Shown here piece by piece: positions 25,014 to 33,322 of a DNA stretch of 64,000 nt. Origin of the DNA: an uncultured Eubacteriales bacterium (lineage in GTDB: Bacteria > Bacillota > Clostridia > Lachnospirales > Lachnospiraceae); the NCBI GenBank assembly GCA_900314885.1, contig OMWY01000008.1:158849-222848 (forward strand), read 5' to 3'. The position numbers and the translations under genes are program-made. Within the stretch, counting starts at the first letter, position 1. The number at the start of each line of letters is the position of its first letter. Below the pieces are notes generated by a model. That model searched no databases. It was not told where the DNA came from and was given only the letters and a program-made list of their open reading frames with translations.

Positions 25014-25739
25014 TCAGTCTGAAATGGCTGTCTTAAGGGCTATCTCCATCATTTCATGGAAGCTGTTCTGCCTGTCCTCGGCGGAAAGCGACTCGCCCGT
25101 AAAGCAATGGTCTGAAATCGTAAGAATTGATAGCGCCTTCTTATGATTTGCCATAGCCTGAAGGTAGAGGCCCGCTGTCTCCATTTCAACCGCAAGAAGA
25201 CCTAAATTCTTAGCCTTGAGGTTAGCGTCCTTGTCAGGATGGTAAAAATAATCGTCTGTATAAACTGAGCCTACCTTCGTACTTACGCCCATTTCCTTAG
25301 CTGCTGCTACTGCGTTCGCGAGCATACCGTAATCAGCCGTAGGCGCAGGATATCCTCTGAAATCATAGCTTGTCACGTAGCTTGAATTCGTGCTTGCGCT
25401 CATAGCGATCACAACGTCTCTTACGTGTACATCCTCGCTGAGGCCGCCTGCAGAGCCGACCCTTATAACCCTGTCAACCCCAAAGAAGTTATAGAGCTCG
25501 TGAACATAGAGACCGAGGCTTGGGATTCCCATTCCTGAGCCCATGACCGAAACCTCCTTGCCCTCATAGAGGCCGGTGTATCCATACATGTTCCTGACAT
25601 CGTTAAAGAGCACCGGATTTTCAAGGTAGTGCTCCGCTATGTACTTAGCCCTGAGCGGATCGCCCGGCATTAATACTGTCTTTGCTACGTGAGTGCCTTC
25701 CTTTATGGAAATGCACGCTGATGGAGATTCTTTCATCAT
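25014..25739 (-). CDS. deoD: Purine-nucleoside phosphorylase, DeoD type
   Basis: Hexameric-type phosphorylase that splits purine nucleosides with phosphate, giving base and (deoxy)ribose-1-phosphate. Start is the ATG pair at 25739 with GTGAGGTG upstream; an in-frame GTG at 25754 overlaps mtnA and lacks a ribosome site. Signatures include VLMPGDPLRAKYIAE, the GMGIPSLGLY segment, the phosphate/ribose site EMETAGLY and the catalytic aspartate in TISDHCFTGE. Its start lies just inside the mtnA end region (stop of mtnA at 25744). Being coupled to an isomerase for 5-substituted ribose-1-phosphate suggests it could act on 5'-deoxyadenosine or MTA as well as normal purine nucleosides; that is inference. 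Confidence 0.93.
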   Translation of the reverse strand: MMKESPSACISIKEGTHVAKTVLMPGDPLRAKYIAEHYLENPVLFNDVRNMYGYTGLYEGKEVSVMGSGMGIPSLGLYVHELYNFFGVDRVIRVGSAGGLSEDVHVRDVVIAMSASTNSSYVTSYDFRGYPAPTADYGMLANAVAAAKEMGVSTKVGSVYTDDYFYHPDKDANLKAKNLGLLAVEMETAGLYLQAMANHKKALSILTISDHCFTGESLSAEDRQNSFHEMMEIALKTAISD

Positions 25740-25743
25740 TTTC

Positions 25744-26817
25744 TTACACCTCACTCATAATTTTCTTAAGATTTACATCAAACGGCGGCCTTACTATGCC
25801 CTTATCCGTTACTATCGCCGTAACGAGCGAATGATCGGTCACATCAAAGGACGGATTATAGCATTTCACCTCGTTTAAGGCCATCGGCTCCTTATACCAC
25901 ATGGTCTTGATCTCGTCAGGATTTCTCTGCTCGATTACGATATCGTCTCCCGTCGGGCAGTTCATATCAATCGTAGAACGAGGTCCCAGTGTGTAAAATG
26001 GTATGCCGTAGTACTTGGCGAGAATAGCGACACCGCTGGTTCCTATCTTATTAGCGAAATCGCCGTTCGCGGCAATTCTGTCACAGCCTACAAACACAGC
26101 CTGAACCTTACCCTGCTTCATAACTATGGATGCCATGTTGTCGCAGATAAGAGTTACATCTATGCCTGCTTTCTGGAGCTCATAGCTTGTTAGTCTCGCG
26201 CCCTGAAGAAGCGGCCTTGTCTCATCTGAAAATACATGGAAATCTATGCCTCGCTCCTTGCCTAAGAATACAGGAGCCGTCGCGGTACCGTATTTGCTTG
26301 TAGCGAGAGGCCCTGCGTTACAGTGGGTGAGAATGCCATCGCCCGGCTTCACAAGCGTGAGACCATATTCACCAATCCTGTAGCACATCTCTATATCTTC
26401 TTTATGGATAGCTATGCTTTCATCATGAAGAAGCGTGACGAGTTCAGCGACTGATTTATCCCGGTTCTTCTCTATAAGTGAAAGCTGCCTCTTCACAGCC
26501 CATGAGAGATTCACGGCAGTCGGTCTTGAAGAAATGAGGTATTCACCGTCTGTGCGCATTTCATTTATAAATGTTTCCTTGTCCTCATTCTTCTTCCCTA
26601 AGGCAAGAACATACATGGAATATCCCGCGAAAATGCCTATAGCCGGTGCTCCTCGTACCGCAAGGGTTTTAATCGCGTCATACATCTCTTCCTTTTTCGT
26701 GAGGTCCATATAGACCTCGCGGTTAGGGAGTTTGGTCTGGTCTATGATTTCGACCGCCGTCTCCGCGTCATTTAAATGTGAACTTGAATTTTTAAGATCT
26801 TCTTTTGTAACTTCCAA
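25744..26817 (-). CDS. mtnA: S-methyl-5-thioribose-1-phosphate isomerase family
   Basis: Converts 5-methylthioribose-1-phosphate (or 5-deoxyribose-1-phosphate in some relatives) to the ribulose form. Start is TTG at 26817, eight bases after AAAGGAGG; the frame continues upstream but across the promoter. The 357-residue product shows [47 protein letters not shown] with the catalytic cysteine, and the catalytic aspartate in [18 protein letters not shown]. It is the first gene of mtnA-deoD-luxS. No MTR kinase (mtnK) or later MtnBCD enzymes are in the window, so the classic methionine salvage route is not evident here. Confidence 0.93.
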   Translation of the reverse strand: MEVTKEDLKNSSSHLNDAETAVEIIDQTKLPNREVYMDLTKKEEMYDAIKTLAVRGAPAIGIFAGYSMYVLALGKKNEDKETFINEMRTDGEYLISSRPTAVNLSWAVKRQLSLIEKNRDKSVAELVTLLHDESIAIHKEDIEMCYRIGEYGLTLVKPGDGILTHCNAGPLATSKYGTATAPVFLGKERGIDFHVFSDETRPLLQGARLTSYELQKAGIDVTLICDNMASIVMKQGKVQAVFVGCDRIAANGDFANKIGTSGVAILAKYYGIPFYTLGPRSTIDMNCPTGDDIVIEQRNPDEIKTMWYKEPMALNEVKCYNPSFDVTDHSLVTAIVTDKGIVRPPFDVNLKKIMSEV

Positions 26818-26830
26818 GTCCCTTTCCTCC

Positions 26831-26880
26831 TTTACAAATCTGGCAAATACAATTATAATGGTTTGAGGACTATTTCGCAA
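26831..26880. promoter_or_regulatory. Interleaved divergent promoters of mtnA and the aldolase
   Basis: Plus strand: TTTACA (26831-26836), 17 bases, TATAAT (26854-26859). Minus strand: TTGCGA (26875-26880), 17 bases, TATAAT (26852-26857). The two -10 boxes share the palindrome ATTATAAT, so polymerase cannot occupy both at once. This couples the divergent mtnA operon and aldolase gene. Confidence 0.8.
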
Positions 26881-26915
26881 CAACTTTTTGCCGTGACGGA
26901 AGGAGTAATAGTAGT

Positions 26916-27563
26916 ATGAGAATGGAACAAGCGCGCGAGGATATCGTGCGATACGGAAAGAAGTTAATTGAAGACGATATGACAAACGGTACGACCGGGA
27001 ATATAAGCATTTTCGACCGTGACCTGGGTCTCATGGCTATAAGTCCATCAGGCATGCCATACAGTGAGACCGAGCCTTCAGATATCGTGATTCTCGACCT
27101 TGACGGAAATGTGGTAGAAGGAAACCGCAAGCCTTCAAGTGAGTATAATCTTCACTCTGCATTTTATAAGAGGCGTCCTGATATAGGCGCTGTCGTTCAC
27201 TGCCACTCGACCTACTGCACGACACTGGCCTGCATGAATGTTCCGCTTCAGTCAGTCCACTACGAGCTTGCTTTCGCGAATGTGCCGACTCTCCCTCTCG
27301 TTCCTTATTACACATACGGGACAACGGAGCTTGCTGACGCCGCGGGCGAGGCTCTTGGAAACGAAGCGAAGGCCCTGCTTCTCGCAAATCACGGCATGTG
27401 CGCTATGGATTCCGATATCGAGAAGGCATACCAGCTTGCCCTTGCTGTTGAGTGGTGCGCTAAGATTCAATATATGACCATGTGCGCCGGAGAGCCTCAT
27501 GTGCTCACCGATGCCGAGATGGAAGTCGTAATACAGAAATTTAAGGGATATGGTCAGAAATAA
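26916..27563 (+). CDS. Class II (FucA-type) sugar-phosphate aldolase
   Basis: Zinc-dependent aldolase of the fuculose-1-phosphate/ribulose-phosphate epimerase fold, 215 residues. The full active set is visible: the acid/base Glu76 in PSSEYNLH and zinc ligands His95 and His97 (VVHCHSTY) and His159 (LANHGM), spaced as in E. coli FucA. It would cleave a ketose-1-phosphate to DHAP and an aldehyde. No fucose genes are near; instead it is divergent from mtnA with a shared promoter, which favours 5-deoxyribulose-1-phosphate or 5-methylthioribulose-1-phosphate as substrate (DrdA/Ald2-like role). That assignment is from context. The start has GGAAGGAGTAATAGT in front. Confidence 0.88.
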   Translation: MRMEQAREDIVRYGKKLIEDDMTNGTTGNISIFDRDLGLMAISPSGMPYSETEPSDIVILDLDGNVVEGNRKPSSEYNLHSAFYKRRPDIGAVVHCHSTYCTTLACMNVPLQSVHYELAFANVPTLPLVPYYTYGTTELADAAGEALGNEAKALLLANHGMCAMDSDIEKAYQLALAVEWCAKIQYMTMCAGEPHVLTDAEMEVVIQKFKGYGQK

Positions 27564-27564
27564 C

Positions 27565-27593
27565 TTGACACTACACAAAAACTAATATATAAT
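27565..27593 (+). promoter_or_regulatory. Consensus promoter of plus-strand RNA
   Basis: TTGACA (27565-27570), 17-base spacer, TATAAT (27588-27593), two bases after the aldolase stop and pointing into a region without a plus-strand gene. Confidence 0.85.
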
Positions 27594-27664
27594 GAAAATA
27601 AGAGAGCACCAGCGAGCGATTGGTCAAATCAACAGGTTACTTAAAAGTGATAAGTTAACGGGTG

Positions 27665-27838
27665 ACTGAGCAACGTCACTTGGCGGAGTGACGATTGCTC
27701 CTTTTAACAGTAACTGTAATGTGTAATGGTTAAACCAAATACATGAAATGTTACCGTAATAGGCATGCTATACACCTCCTTTCGGTGGTGAATAACCAAT
27801 CGACTCTGCCTTAGTGCTCTCAGTCTCTTAGAAGAGAC
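27665..27838 (-). ncRNA. Candidate antisense/mRNA with small reading frame, minus strand
   Basis: Minus-strand promoter TTGACA (27868-27873), 17 bases, TATACT (27845-27850) predicts a start near 27838. The RNA begins with a hairpin (GTCTCTT/AAGAGAC), then the hairpin CACCACC-GAAA-GGAGGTG, which buries a Shine-Dalgarno site, then ATG at 27765 opening a 20-residue frame (27703-27765; begins MPITVTFHVFGLTI). The shared hairpin at 27669-27702 would end it. The layout, convergent with the plus-strand RNA, recalls type I toxin-antitoxin loci such as par. Translation is unproven. Confidence 0.5.
27703..27765 (-). CDS. Possible 20-residue peptide
   Basis: ATG at 27765 with AAAGGAGG eight bases upstream, the best ribosome site of the region, opens a frame for a short, alternately hydrophobic peptide ending THYSYC. 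It is too short to classify. The buried ribosome site and 5' hairpin are typical of controlled small toxins or leader peptides. It could equally be a chance frame in a structural RNA. Confidence 0.4.
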
Positions 27839-27878
27839 CGTTTAAGTATAATACATAATTTATCTAATGTCAATACTA

Positions 27879-27909
27879 AAAAACAGATGCCGAAAGGCAT
27901 CTGTTTTTT
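27879..27909. terminator. Bidirectional terminator between RNA locus and lacI-family gene
   Basis: AAAAAACAGATGCC / GGCATCTGTTTTTT with a GAAA-type loop; strong in both directions. It ends the malQ-lacI transcript on the minus strand. Confidence 0.93.
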
Positions 27910-27911
27910 CA

Positions 27912-28946
27912 TTATCTTAGCTTTGTCGACTCTCTTTCAATAAGCTCGCCCGGGAAGGTTTCATGCCTGTGATCGCCGGTCTTCTCAATCACATTAAAGA
28001 GTATATCGGCAGCGCTCTCCGCCATATCCTCCACAGGCTGGCGTATAGTCGTAATGCTCGGAATCATGAATCTTCCGGCTTCAATTCCATCAAATCCCGC
28101 GACAGCGATATCAGCGGGCGTCCTCATACCTAGATCGTGAATCGCCCTCTCGGCGCCAATCGCAAGCGTATCAGAGATAGCAAATACAGCGGAACATTTT
28201 CCACCTTCCTTAAGGAATCTCGTCATCGCGGCATATCCATTTTCCATGGAGTAGTCAACAGTATCACGGTCCATAGGGATTATAAGCTTTTCGTTGTAAT
28301 CAAAACCATTTGATACAAGGGCAGACTTATAGCCAAGGAGCCTCAGCCCTCCGACTGACGAATTATCCTTTAAGCTTGGGCCCAGGATAGCAATCCTGTG
28401 GTGGCCCATTTTTATAAGGTACTCAGTCATCTTCCTCGCTTCAGCCTCGTCATCCACAGAAACTGAAGAGTAGGTTCCCCTGTTGAAGCGCTCAGTCACA
28501 TATCCGGTGGTAGCTAGCACGAACGGAACGTCGAGCTCATTCAGTTTTTCCTCACTGTGAAATGAGAAGCCACCAAGGAAAATGATTCCTCGAAGCCTCT
28601 TCTCCTTCACCAGCTCTCTCGCCACATCAAGCTCATCCTCGTAGAAGCCAACACTGTGAAGGACCGTATCATACCCTCGCTCCTTCGCCTCCTCCTCGAT
28701 AATCCCTATCATCGGCGAGAAGAGGGTGTTCGATACTCCCTTAACCAAAAGCGCAATCGCGTCATTTTCGCTACGGCCTAAGTTTCTCGCTGAATTATTC
28801 GGCACATAGTGCATTTTCTCGACAGCTTCAAGGATCTGTTTCCTCGTCTCAGGATTCACATCGGGATGGCCGTTAAGCGTCCTTGATACGGTACTGACAC
28901 CCACGTTGCACATCTTAGCTATATCTTTAATCGTGACATTTGCCAT
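27912..28946 (-). CDS. LacI-family transcriptional regulator
   Basis: A 344-residue repressor. The N-terminal helix-turn-helix (TIKDIAKMCNVGVSTVSRTL NG pattern) is followed by the hinge helix (PNNSARNLGR) and a periplasmic-binding-protein-like effector domain. It follows malQ by 11 bases, and an operator-like palindrome lies in the malQ promoter region, so it probably represses its own maltodextrin operon and responds to a glucan-derived sugar. The effector is inferred from context only. Confidence 0.93.
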   Translation of the reverse strand: MANVTIKDIAKMCNVGVSTVSRTLNGHPDVNPETRKQILEAVEKMHYVPNNSARNLGRSENDAIALLVKGVSNTLFSPMIGIIEEEAKERGYDTVLHSVGFYEDELDVARELVKEKRLRGIIFLGGFSFHSEEKLNELDVPFVLATTGYVTERFNRGTYSSVSVDDEAEARKMTEYLIKMGHHRIAILGPSLKDNSSVGGLRLLGYKSALVSNGFDYNEKLIIPMDRDTVDYSMENGYAAMTRFLKEGGKCSAVFAISDTLAIGAERAIHDLGMRTPADIAVAGFDGIEAGRFMIPSITTIRQPVEDMAESAADILFNVIEKTGDHRHETFPGELIERESTKLR

Positions 28947-28957
28947 ATTCCGCCTCG

Positions 28958-30451
28958 TTATTTTCTAAAATACGTATCCGCAAGTGTCTTTAATTTCTTC
29001 TGCTTAGCCTTAGAAAAAGCGCCCGGCTTCATGCGCCACTCCCAGTTGCCACCGAGAGTTGAAGGGGTATTCATACGGGCTCTGTTATCAAGTGAAAGCA
29101 CATCCTGCATTGGAATTATACAGGTATCGCTGACAGATGCGAAGCCCGCCTTTATTAAGTACCAAGGCATATCGGCTTTCTTTACATCACCGGAAATACC
29201 AAGGTAATTATCTACCATCTTTTTATCCTTAGCCTTGAGCCCCTCATACCAGCCCAGGGTAGTCTCGTTATCGTGAGTTCCGGTATAAACTACGCTGTTC
29301 CTGTCATAATTGTGAGGCAGATATTCCGAATCCTCACCGGCTGAGAAAGCGAATTCCAGAATCTTCATTCCCGGATATCCTGTACGCTTAACAAGTCTCC
29401 TCACAGAAGCCGTAAGGAAACCTAAATCTTCAGCTATAACAGGATGCTCGCCGAGCTCCTCCTTCATAGTCTTGAAGAGCTCATAGCCCGGTCCCTTTAC
29501 CCATTTTCCATGGCGGGCATTAACCGCAGGATATGGAATGGAGTAGTAGGCATCGAAGCCTCTGAAGTGGTCTATTCTTACAACATCATAGATATCAAAG
29601 CAGTGAGAAAGTCTCTTCATCCACCATGCGAAATGGGTTTCCTTGTGGTAGTCCCAGTTATAGAGAGGATTGCCCCAGAGCTGACCATCTGCCGTAAAGG
29701 CATCCGGCGGGCAGCCGGCTACCGCAACCGGCTCCATATCCTTAAACTGGAAGAGCTCAGGCGCCGCCCATGCGTCAGACGAGTCAAATGCCACATAAAT
29801 AGGGATATCTCCGACTATGCTTACGCCCTTCTCATTCGCGTATTTCTTAACCGCTGCCCACTCGCGGGCAGCCTCAAACTGCATGAATTCATAGAAGGCG
29901 ATGTCATCCTCGTATTTCTTCTCCGCATCTAAAAGCGCCTTCTTTTCACGATTTACAAGCTCCGGCTCCCATTCATTCCAGGCCTTACCGCCGTGAGCGT
30001 CCTTAAGAGCCATGAACAGGGCATAATCGTGAAGCCAGAAGTTATTTTCCTTTTTAAAAGTATCAAGAGCCCTTATGTATTCCGGGTCCTTATCAAGCTT
30101 CGAAGCGTTAAATGCCTTGCGGAGCAGCTTGAATCTTGACTGATATATGAGAGCGTAATCAACCTTATCAGGCTTATTTCCCCAGTCATAGGCTTCGCAA
30201 TCTTCCTCGGTAAGCCATTTTAACTCAACCAACCTCTCGAGATCAATGAAATATGGATTGATGGCGTAGGTTGAGAATGACTGGTATGGGCTGTCGCCGT
30301 AGCTCGTCGGGCCTAGTGGAAGTATCTGCCATAGTGAAAGGCCGCTATCAGCCAAATTGTCGACAAATTCTCTTGCTTCTTTCGAGAAGCAGCCTATGCC
30401 GTACTTAGAAGGTAATGAAGTGATGCCAAGTAAAATGCCTGCTCGTCTCAT
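28958..30451 (-). CDS. malQ: 4-alpha-glucanotransferase (amylomaltase)
   Basis: Glycoside hydrolase family 77 enzyme that transfers maltodextrin segments between chains and releases glucose, allowing use of short maltodextrins. The 497 residues start MRRAGILLGITSLPSKYGIG and include SYGDSPYQSFS, the nucleophile region VVRIDHFRGF, the acid/base region IAEDLGF, and the third acidic residue in VVYTGTHDNETTLGW. It heads a two-gene operon with the LacI-family regulator. Glycogen turnover or dietary starch use would both fit. Confidence 0.96.
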   Translation of the reverse strand: MRRAGILLGITSLPSKYGIGCFSKEAREFVDNLADSGLSLWQILPLGPTSYGDSPYQSFSTYAINPYFIDLERLVELKWLTEEDCEAYDWGNKPDKVDYALIYQSRFKLLRKAFNASKLDKDPEYIRALDTFKKENNFWLHDYALFMALKDAHGGKAWNEWEPELVNREKKALLDAEKKYEDDIAFYEFMQFEAAREWAAVKKYANEKGVSIVGDIPIYVAFDSSDAWAAPELFQFKDMEPVAVAGCPPDAFTADGQLWGNPLYNWDYHKETHFAWWMKRLSHCFDIYDVVRIDHFRGFDAYYSIPYPAVNARHGKWVKGPGYELFKTMKEELGEHPVIAEDLGFLTASVRRLVKRTGYPGMKILEFAFSAGEDSEYLPHNYDRNSVVYTGTHDNETTLGWYEGLKAKDKKMVDNYLGISGDVKKADMPWYLIKAGFASVSDTCIIPMQDVLSLDNRARMNTPSTLGGNWEWRMKPGAFSKAKQKKLKTLADTYFRK

Positions 30452-30475
30452 ATTGTAATCTCCTGTTTATTATAA

Positions 30476-30530
30476 TGGAAACGTTTCCAGTCCCTATTAA
30501 TGTTATAACACGTATTGGAAATTATGTCAA
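30476..30530 (-). promoter_or_regulatory. malQ promoter with LacI/CcpA-type operator
   Basis: Minus strand TTGACA (30525-30530), 17-base spacer, TATAAC (30502-30507). A perfect palindrome TGGAAACGTTTCCA (30476-30489) lies just downstream of the predicted start of transcription, placed to block elongation. It fits both a catabolite-response element for CcpA and the operator of the adjacent LacI-family protein. Confidence 0.8.
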
Positions 30531-30547
30531 GAATAAAGTTAGATAAG

Positions 30548-30590
30548 CTAAAAGAAAACCAGCGGAACGGGGCCTAGACCCCATTCTGCT
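30548..30590 (-). terminator. ATP synthase operon terminator overlapping atpC
   Basis: Long hairpin with arms ACCAGC...GGGG and CCCC...GCTGGT followed by TTTTCTTTT on the minus strand. The last codons of atpC lie in the left arm. Confidence 0.8.
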
Positions 30591-30999
30591 GGTTATATTT
30601 GTTCTTTTCCTTGAGTCGTGAGAGGGCTCTCGCAAGCGATGCCTGAGTCATGAAGTATTCCTGCATGCTCTGCTTCTGGCGAAGCTTCTCCTTCGCCCTG
30701 TCAAGTGCCTCCTCGGCTCTCTTGGTATCTATCTGCTCAGGTCTCTCAGCCGTATCAACAAACATGGTGACACGGTTATTGAAAACCTGGCACATCCCGG
30801 TACCGAGGAGGGCGTGTATCACGTCCCCATCAGCTGTTACGAAGTGACAGTCACCGACATCGACGGCAAGCACCATATTTTCATGATGTGCCTCGACACC
30901 GATAAGTCCGTCAACACCCGGAATAACAAGATCCGTGACCAACCCCTCAAAGAACTTGTGGTCGGCCGCGAAAATCTTAAGGTAGAATTGTGAAGTCAT
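30574..30999 (-). CDS. atpC: F1F0 ATP synthase subunit epsilon
   Basis: Rotor-stalk subunit that contacts gamma and the c-ring and regulates ATP hydrolysis. Start taken as the ATG at 30999 with GGAG seven bases upstream, giving 141 residues; a GTG at 31005 overlaps the atpD stop but has no room for a ribosome site. The N-terminal beta-sandwich signature LKIFAADHKFFEGLVTDLVI and VDGLIGVEAHHENMVLAV is clear, with a C-terminal two-helix part rich in Lys/Glu. Last gene of the operon, its end overlapped by the terminator. Confidence 0.94.
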   Translation of the reverse strand: MTSQFYLKIFAADHKFFEGLVTDLVIPGVDGLIGVEAHHENMVLAVDVGDCHFVTADGDVIHALLGTGMCQVFNNRVTMFVDTAERPEQIDTKRAEEALDRAKEKLRQKQSMQEYFMTQASLARALSRLKEKNKYNQQNGV

Positions 31000-31001
31000 A
31001 T

Positions 31002-32423
<1,422 letters not shown>

Positions 32424-33311
32424 TTATTCTCTACTCTGTGCCCTCGCGCCTGCGACAACCTCGGTGATTTCCTGCGTTATCGCGGCCTGGCGCACTCTGT
32501 TATACTCTATAGAAAGCTCATTTATCATCTTGGCCGCGTTATCATTTGCCGCCTGCATGGCCATCATTCTCGCGTTCTGCTCGGATGTGTAGCTCTCAAC
32601 GAGAGCTCCGAATATGAAACCCACAAGATAATTAGGTATAACCCTGTCGATGACATCCTTCTGACTCGGTTCAAAGGTGATTTCCTCACCGCCCAGAAAT
32701 TCAGGCGGAACCTTTGCCAGAATTTTATGCACATTTATAGGCAGCAAATCACGTGTCTCGGCCTCAGTGACCATGCTGTTTACCATTCGCGTATAAATGA
32801 TTGAAACCTCATCGAGCTCGCCGTTCTGAAATTTTTCAGTGAAGTTCGAGACAATTCTTCTCGATCTGTGAAGAGAAGGATCCTGGGCAGTATACCTGAA
32901 ATGTGTGTCAATAGGTATACCCTTACCTTGGAAATACGCTCTTCCGACCTCACCGATAACAAACAGCGCATGCTCGCCTGGGCTCTGATACCACTCGTCA
33001 GCCATTTTTAGGACGTTGTGGTTATACGCTCCTGCAAGGCCTTTATCTCCTGTTACGACTATAAGACCGCGTTTGCGCTTCTCCGGTGGAATCTCATCGA
33101 GATTCTTAAGGAAAATATGCTCCATAGTAGGTGTATGCCTTATAAGTCTTTCAAGTGCGTTCTGGAGATTGTAAAAATATGGCTCTGTATCAGCAAGCTC
33201 CTTCCTGACCTTACGGAGTTTTGTAGAGGAAATGAGGTACATGGCATTTGTAATCTTGCTTGTCTCCTCAATACTGTCAATTCTTTCCTTTATTTCTCTT
33301 GCGTTAGCCAT
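32424..33311 (-). CDS. atpG: F1F0 ATP synthase subunit gamma
   Basis: Central rotor shaft, 295 residues. The N-terminal coiled-coil start (ANAREIKERIDSIEETSKIT NAM pattern), the middle GDKGLAGAYNHNVLK and the C-terminal coiled coil (AAKMINELSIEYNRVRQAAI) are as expected. It has a normal place between atpA and atpD. Confidence 0.97.
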   Translation of the reverse strand: MANAREIKERIDSIEETSKITNAMYLISSTKLRKVRKELADTEPYFYNLQNALERLIRHTPTMEHIFLKNLDEIPPEKRKRGLIVVTGDKGLAGAYNHNVLKMADEWYQSPGEHALFVIGEVGRAYFQGKGIPIDTHFRYTAQDPSLHRSRRIVSNFTEKFQNGELDEVSIIYTRMVNSMVTEAETRDLLPINVHKILAKVPPEFLGGEEITFEPSQKDVIDRVIPNYLVGFIFGALVESYTSEQNARMMAMQAANDNAAKMINELSIEYNRVRQAAITQEITEVVAGARAQSRE

Positions 33312-33322
33312 TTTTTATACCT

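Larger units (their letters stand above)
27600..27909 (+). ncRNA. Candidate structured RNA, plus strand
   Basis: Transcript predicted from the consensus promoter at 27565. It folds as nested stems: GAGAGCAC with GTGCTCTC, CGATTGGT with ACCAATCG, CAGGTTACT with AGTAACTG, GTTAA with TTAAC, and a long hairpin GAGCAACGTCACT/AGTGACGATTGCTC (27669-27702) followed by CTTTT. The outer stem closes at about 27822. Transcription could stop at 27708 or at the strong terminator at 27879-27909. A stand-alone RNA of the 6S or raiA (Clostridiales-1) type is possible, but I cannot confirm a family. The opposite strand has an equally good promoter. Confidence 0.6.

Noticed and set aside
27591..27668. A 25-codon plus-strand frame beginning MKIREHQRAIGQ in the RNA locus
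   Set aside because: Its ATG overlaps the -10 box, so it would lie before the predicted transcript start and has no ribosome site.
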